From the NCBI GenBank assembly GCA_029718625.1, contig CM056380.1, positions 16,309,683 through 16,373,682 of the forward strand: DNA of 64,000 nucleotides, given 5' to 3'. The stretch comes from Synaphobranchus kaupii (lineage: Eukaryota; Chordata; Actinopteri; Anguilliformes; Synaphobranchidae). The translations under genes and the position numbers were made by a program. Of this stretch, positions 58,440 to 64,000 are shown in pieces. The stretch's first letter is position 1. Each line of letters begins with the position of its first letter. Under the pieces are notes generated by a model. It searched no databases and was not told where the DNA came from. It saw only the letters and a program-made list of their open reading frames with translations.

Positions 58440-59520
58440 TAGGTGTAGTAATTATAGCGTTAACATTTATTTGAATAGGGAACAGGTACAAACACATTGA
58501 CAGACTAACTAATAAACAATCTTTCCATGCGTTGCACAACAGCATGTATAGCTAACCCTAATTCCCAATGCCTGTCAGTCACGTGTGCGTTTATTAAATA
58601 CACTGAATTCCCTGAATACTAACCATCCCAGCTGACGTGCAGGACTGAGGTGCTAACATGACTCACCCTCCATAAGGCTCTGATTGTGCCCCTTCACAAC
58701 CCAGAGAAATATCCAGATAAACGAGCGTTTTATCTGCTCTGAAACGCCACCCTGCCAGGCAGTTCTGTGTCACACAACTTCCCTGAAAGCCTTAACTAAT
58801 TATTTCCCCAGCATGCGCTGAGATGTGCAATTAATCAACTTACAATTATACACGTCCTAGCATTTGTCATGCTATGATAACTGAAGAGTTCTAGAACAGA
58901 AAAAACAAGATTCCGCACAAAAAAGCAAGGGGAACAAAAACGTAAGTTAAATGTAAGTTAAACGTAAGTTAAATGTATACAAGTTAAATAATCGCGACTT
59001 GATTTAACCTGCTTAATGGATGACAGCGAAAGAGACAAGAAATATTTCCCGACTTCAGGAGATTCATTCATTTCCAAACAAAACAAAAGCCCAGAGCTTG
59101 TACCGTCCTCCATTTTGAAGTGGGGGAACCGCTGAAACATATCCGGGAAGATGAAGTCGTACAACCACAGCTGTCACAAACTGCATGAATCCCTGACGAT
59201 AGTACAGTAAGTCATATGATAATAGCAGGTGAGTGTGTATTTCTGAACAGGGGAGATGTGAGTATACACTAACAAACTGACCTGTGGAGTCTTGGCATGG
59301 CACACAGCATATGACCTCAGAGAAAACGGAGGTCAGCATATCATTATAGTTTTTATGTGGTGCTCAAGCCATCTGATCCGTGAAATGAGGCCAGTGAGTT
59401 AAAATGGTTCCAATCCTGCATGCCACGTACAGCCAATCACTTCACCGCTTCAGGTTCTGTTTGGGTTCTGTTTAGGTTCTTCCACAGTTTTCTTCTCGAC
59501 CAAACTCAATTTCATATTAT
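58440..59520. other. Gene-free interval with a possible conserved element
   Basis: 58600-58880 is non-repetitive, moderately GC-rich, with homeodomain-like words (tgcaattaatcaac) and no repeat signature. The rest is unremarkable. Confidence 0.4.
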
Positions 59521-59628
59521 ATAGGTTTGACTTGACAATTTGCCTCGTCTTCCAACTGTACAAATGTTCTGGTGTCAGAGTCCAGGTTTCCACACTTTCA
59601 CAAATCCACACTGATTTCACCTGTTTCA
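59521..59628. repeat. Direct repeat, left copy
   Basis: taggtttgacttgacaattt and gcctcgtcttccaactgtac recur at 60031-60140 in the same orientation with few differences. The right copy begins exactly at the end of the Tc1 terminal repeat. Confidence 0.88.
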
Positions 59629-59760
59629 CCCCCCAATTCCCATAGAGATCCATTCAAATGCAGAGACGTTATAGTATTGCTTGTAAGAGTACCAGAAAAT
59701 AAGATATCAAGAGTCTTTTGATGTTGTTGGGTCACAGACATCAGGACGTCATGGCATGCA
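59628..59760 (-). repeat. Inverted copy of the 60525-60660 block
   Basis: ccccaattcccatagagatc through gatgttgttgggtcacagac is the reverse complement of the stretch at 60540-60655, giving arms of about 125 bp separated by roughly 770 bp. Confidence 0.88.
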
Positions 59761-59790
59761 AAGGATATGCGACCAAATATTAAAAATTTA

Positions 59791-60030
59791 AAGGCACGGT
59801 CAACTTAGTGTATGTAAACTTCTGACCCACTGGAATTGTGATATAGTGAATTAAAACTGAAATAATCTGTGTGTAAACAATTGTTGGAAAAATGACTTGT
59901 GTCATGCACAAAGTAGATGTCCTAACTGACTTGCCAACACTATAGTTTGCTAACATGAAATCTGTGGAGTGGTTAAAAATTAGTTTTAATGACTTCAACC
60001 TAAGTGTATGGAAACTTCCGACCTCAACTG
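59791..60030 (-). mobile_element. Solo Tc1/mariner terminal repeat of Sleeping Beauty type
   Basis: In reverse orientation it contains an inner direct repeat (59804-59833, tatgtaaacttctgacccac) and an outer one (59999-60030, gtgtatggaaacttccgacc), ending caactg next to a TA dinucleotide. This is the IR/DR layout of salmonid-type Tc1 elements, with about 165 nt between the repeats. Only one end is present; no transposase and no opposite terminus. Confidence 0.88.
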
Positions 60031-60140
60031 TAGGTTTGACTTGACATTTGCCTCGTCTTCCAACTGTACAAATGTTCTGGTGTCAGAGCCCAGGTTTACA
60101 CACTTTCACAAATCAGAGCCACACTGATTTCACATGTCAG
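60031..60140. repeat. Direct repeat, right copy
   Basis: Partner of 59521-59628; it starts at the TA that borders the Tc1 terminal repeat. Confidence 0.88.
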
Positions 60141-60164
60141 TATGTAATTTAATTGCATTTAATT

Positions 60165-60345
60165 AAAAATGTAACATCTTTCCAAAGGACAGAAAATATA
60201 ATGCAGAAAATGAAAGTCTAAGTTGATATTATGATAAAAAATCCTGGGATGTGTCTACAGAGACATTTATAAAGACATTTATTCTTCATGTCATACTTCT
60301 GGCATAACATGGATTAATCAGGTAAATCATTCAGCATTTTAGAAT
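60165..60345. mobile_element. Relict of the hAT MITE family
   Basis: aaaatgtaacatctttcc, cctgggatgtg and ggcataacatggattaatca align with 62835-63000 and, more distantly, with the right arm of the element at 20386-21136. Termini are lost. Confidence 0.6.
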
Positions 60346-60524
60346 CACACTAATTTGACGATTAAGTCAATGTATCGCTGGCAAAACTGCCAAATGTAAG
60401 TTTCTGCTTGGAAATAGTGAAGCTCTATTAATAACTATCAAATACACGGCCTGGATGGTCTCCAACCATTTACCTTCACAGTAACTTTAATAATGCCTGT
60501 CACCTGCCAATCATACCTACCAGA

Positions 60525-60810
60525 CATCACCATCGCATGTCTGATGTCTGTGACCCAACAACATCAAAAGACTCTTGATATCTTATTTTCTGGTACTCTT
60601 ACAAGCGATACTATAACTTCTCTGCATTTGAATGGATCTCTATGGGAATTGGGGGGTGGGACTAGATTTAGCTGTAAATTATGCTGGAACAGTATGGAAT
60701 ACATGGTTGGTGAAATGGCTGTAAGTCATGAAGGGTTGCTTCTCCTGACAAATTTACCTATTGAACTCTATGGAAAAATAAGTCAGGAGAAGAAACCCTT
60801 CAAGTTATCC
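60525..60810 (+). repeat. Right block of the inverted repeat, plus hairpin
   Basis: Forward copy of the block inverted at 59628-59760. It continues into sequence shared with 53905-54070 and a hairpin (agggttgcttctcctgac against gtcaggagaagaaaccct). Confidence 0.8.
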
Positions 60811-62834
60811 TGTCAAACTCAACATGCTAGAGTACAGAACCAAAATAACAAAAAATGTGTCACTGTCCAATGAATTATGGTGCTCACTGTATTTCGCCAC
60901 CATTTGGACTCATATCATGGGCAGGTAACCTACACAACCCAAAGTTCTACCAAAGTTCAGTTGTGCTTTAATGCAATTTGTGTTCTGTATTCAGAATGCC
61001 AAATATAAAACAAGGGCATTAACTGTAAAAACTGCTGGATAAATTATATTATTTACCACATTCTCACATACGTGACAGTATTGCTGACCACCAAAACGTA
61101 ATTTTTTTTACCTTATTATTATTATAATTATGCGATTTTAGTGGATAATTCAAATATATTTTTTGTGAATTATCATAAAAAGGTAGTCTAACAGTTCTTT
61201 TGGTCACAGTTGCATTTGTATAGTTTTTTACGTCCAGAAAAATCATTACAAATCTCTCCTCTCCTGTGTCCCTTTCAATTCAGTGGCTGGGTACGTAGAT
61301 TATTATTTTTTTCTTAACAAACAACATACACATTCACTCACATAGTCACACAAACCTTAATACAATCCTAACTCATCAATTTCTCTTTCACCGGGTGCAA
61401 CCAAATCCAATCCGCTTTCCAAATTCAAATCCTAGTCTTAATCCAAACGTCTACATAACCTTAAATCCATCTACACTTCAACACATATCCTTAATACTTC
61501 AACATCTATAGTTACTAATCATTAACACATCTATCTACAAATCTTCTACATGTGGGAATTGTTGGGCGAGGCTTGGTCATTCAAAACTTAATCAACTATG
61601 AATTGGGTATGTAGATATGACTGTTTATGTTCTGTTCTAAAATGGCCACAACTGTATCTGCGGAGTGGGGATCTGCACCTAACAATCACAAACTTGATCC
61701 CAGCCACGGTCATTTTTATCTCCCACTATGGTTGTGGCACCCTCAGTCCACTAGGTGGCACTGTTGAGCTGAGATTGGGTTGAAGACCGAGGAATGGCCC
61801 AGGAATTAATGATTAATTTCCCGTCTCCTTTTGTCTTTATCATTGCTCTGACGTACTCCCGCTCTGTGGGCCAAAGTGTCTTTCTCCATAATATCCATTA
61901 TAGACGAGGGACAAACCGCAGAACTGAAGAATCGGCAGATAAGATTTCGGGGTTGTATTCAAGGTCGTTTTTCTCTGTGGAGAGGCAGGTCTCTCAAACC
62001 CACAAACTCAAATTCAAATATACACATGCTTTAAAACAGAATTTAAAAAAAGGAACAATTATACAGTAATTATTTATGTGAGCAGCATTATATCATATCA
62101 TTTTATTATATTATTTAAGAAATAAATGATACTTTATGACAAACGCACTTAAATATGTACTCATAGCGTAAGAAACATAAACAACCCCACTCTTATTGTG
62201 CATGCAGGCAAACAATACATATTCTGATCACAGGCAAACACAACCATACACACAAGACAACTGACATAACATACAATGGCAGAGTTGTCAGCCAATGCTA
62301 ATTGCTAGACAATGATTTTAACCTTCCCATTATATTATTTATATTTATATATATATATTTTACTGCCATTTCTTAAGGTGTTGTTATGGGTCAAAGTAAG
62401 GAAAAACATAAAAGCTCCAAATATATATTTTTGACATGTATTTCCTCATTCTCTAGGATGTCTTAAAGGCGTTTGCTGAAGAAAATCACCAATTTGAAAT
62501 GATGCAAAAACAAAAAGCCATTACGGCTCACATAGACCCAAACATAATGGGAAGGTTAAATTGTTATGTTTTTTGTCCGCCCAATGGATTAAAGAGCACA
62601 GCAGCAAACCAAATCTCAAGCTTTTTAAAACGTTGCGCATTGTTCAACTATTGTCAACAGTTCAACCTTTTTATTCATTTGTCTCCCAATCTGATGCATT
62701 CGGTGATATATTTTGTAAGCATTTACTCTGAATTAGTCCATTTAAAATATGTTGGGCATTGTTGGTTTCATTATTGGCTAATATACATACTTCAAATAGC
62801 CAGATTGATCTGTCAGGTGATAATTGAATCATTT
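60811..62834. other. Gene-free AT-rich interval
   Basis: No exon chain. A CTCF-like site lies at 61748-61760 (CCACTAGGTGGCA). AT-rich tracts at 62060-62130 and 62330-62360. Nothing else recognised. Confidence 0.45.
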
Positions 62835-63065
62835 TGAAAATGTAACATCTTTCTAAAATCATTTGCCATATCCTACAGAAAATTAAATCATTAGTTGATC
62901 TGACAGCTGAACAGTCCTGGGATGTGAATATGGGACATTTATTCTTTGTGGCAAGCACAGCTATTTCTGATATAACATGGCTTAATAGGGCAAATCATCC
63001 CTCAATAGACATTATAATTGTCTAATTAAGAACAGTTCACAACAGTTCAGTGAAAACCAGCATAC
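62835..63065. mobile_element. Relict of the hAT MITE family
   Basis: acagctatttctgatataac, ttaatagggcaaatcatccc and gaaaaccagcatacaca match the right arm of 20386-21136 with many substitutions. The terminal cagggg end is not recognisable. Confidence 0.7.
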
Positions 63066-63094
63066 ACAAGAGAGAAGGTCCTCAAAATGTGGGC

Positions 63095-63132
<38 letters not shown>

Positions 63133-64000
63133 GTGAGTATGTGTGTGTGTCTGTGTTGTAGAACTTTGGGACCCCCCCACAGAAAGAAGCTGGCCGGTCC
63201 TCCTAAAATGAAAGGCCTGTTTTGCCCACACCATCTACTCAGTTGCTATTTGTATCTCTTCTCTTCCCCGGTCCTCTTTTCTCACGCTCAGTTCTTCCAC
63301 CCTAATCTCCAATCATCTTTTCTTCTCACTTTATTCATTCCTCTCTCTTTCTCTCTCCATTTCTCTCTCATACTGACTGACGCTAATGGTCCCGCGCGGA
63401 GAATCCAGAAACTGAAGATATATTAACACTTCCAAATTTCATGTCTCCTTGGTTAATGCCGAGAACCTGAAATCTAATTTTACAACATCCTTCTCCGTCG
63501 CCGGCTGTCTGTCTCAGACAGCTGGTGCAAATAGGCTAACATAAAGAGAAAGAGAGAGAGAGAGAGAGGGTGATGGGGGTTTGGGGGGTGGGGTGGGAAA
63601 GGTGTTGAGAAACGAAAATGTGCCTAAAAATAATGTGTTTTCGGCGGCTTGCAGGACAGATCTGAGCTGACGGTAAGCTCTCTGCCGCCCAAATTGGACA
63701 GCAGGGAGTCAACACAACACTACAGACTTGACAGCAGTCTAAGGTGCTGGGGTTGAGGGAAGGGAACTACAGTTAGTGGTGGCTTCTCTCTCACTCTCTG
63801 GGTTTTCATGTTTCAGTAATAATTTCTCTCTCGTTCTGTTTTGTCTTTTTTAAATTTAATGAAGCAGCCATCTGAGAAGATGTTGAATCTGTGCTGTTAT
63901 TCATACGTATAATGCAGTCTATCACGTGTGTGGTTTATTAGGGTGACAACTGGATCGTGTTTTTGTGTGGGACTGCCCATCTTGGTTTTGAGAGAGATGT
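63066..64000. other. Right-edge interval
   Basis: (TG)n at 63098-63150, CT-rich sequence to 63370, then ordered non-repetitive sequence at 63365-63540 and an (AG)n tract near 63546-63570. No coding exon recognised. Confidence 0.4.

Noticed and set aside
57847..58545. ORFs of 150-230 codons rich in His/Thr or Cys/Val
   Set aside because: Pure translation of a (TG)n/(CA)n array. The same applies to the ORFs at 3185-3587, 4037-4551, 4475-5032 and 40114-40780.

Overview
The window is teleost (ray-finned fish) nuclear genomic DNA. It contains vertebrate genes with GT/AG introns, very long (CA)n/(TG)n arrays, tRNA-derived SINEs with an L2-like tail, several fish-type cut-and-paste transposon relics (hAT, TTAA-flanked, and a Sleeping Beauty-type Tc1 terminal repeat), and two runs of exactly 500 N (assembly gaps). 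I cannot name the species. Nothing looks bacterial or viral, and there is no operon, CRISPR array or defence system.

Three protein-coding genes are supported, all on the + strand and all in the first 24 kb. (1) The 3' part of stac3 (five exons, 483-4405) encodes the linker and tandem SH3 domains of the adaptor that couples the muscle calcium channel; its N-terminal half lies left of the window. (2) A complete rbm34 (11 coding exons, 10368-16261, 476 aa) encodes a nucleolar protein with two RRMs. (3) A complete tomm20 (5 exons, 19267-24045, 146 aa) encodes the mitochondrial import receptor. The order rbm34 > tomm20 > long gene-free interval matches the human 1q42 arrangement, where IRF2BP2 lies beyond the desert. 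In human, stac3 is on another chromosome (12q13), so the stac3/rbm34 junction, which contains an N gap at 5771-6270, marks a rearrangement or an assembly join.

From about 24.9 kb to the right end I find no convincing host gene. This part holds minisatellites (37, 51, 23, 61 and 29 bp units), microsatellites, palindromic MITE-like elements (49367-49784, 50668-50939, 51745-51969, 54942-56780, 57384-57568), a decayed CR1/L2-type LINE on the - strand (about 43130-44110), a transposon relic with a decayed coding exon (42017-42808), a solo Tc1 inverted repeat (59791-60030) inside a duplicated and inverted block, and GC-rich low-complexity stretches. A few ordered non-repetitive stretches could be conserved regulatory DNA, but that needs alignment to other fish.

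The most interesting observations are mechanistic oddities rather than a new system. A (TG)n tract and a (CA)n tract directly flank one 52-nt stac3 SH3 exon and could pair and loop it out. A splice acceptor plus exon start of stac3 has been duplicated in tandem. A fragment of tomm20 exon 4 and intron 4 sits upstream of tomm20 exon 1. The same 37-bp minisatellite occurs at two sites 28 kb apart. The third tomm20 intron is mostly two fold-back transposons with intact target-site duplications.
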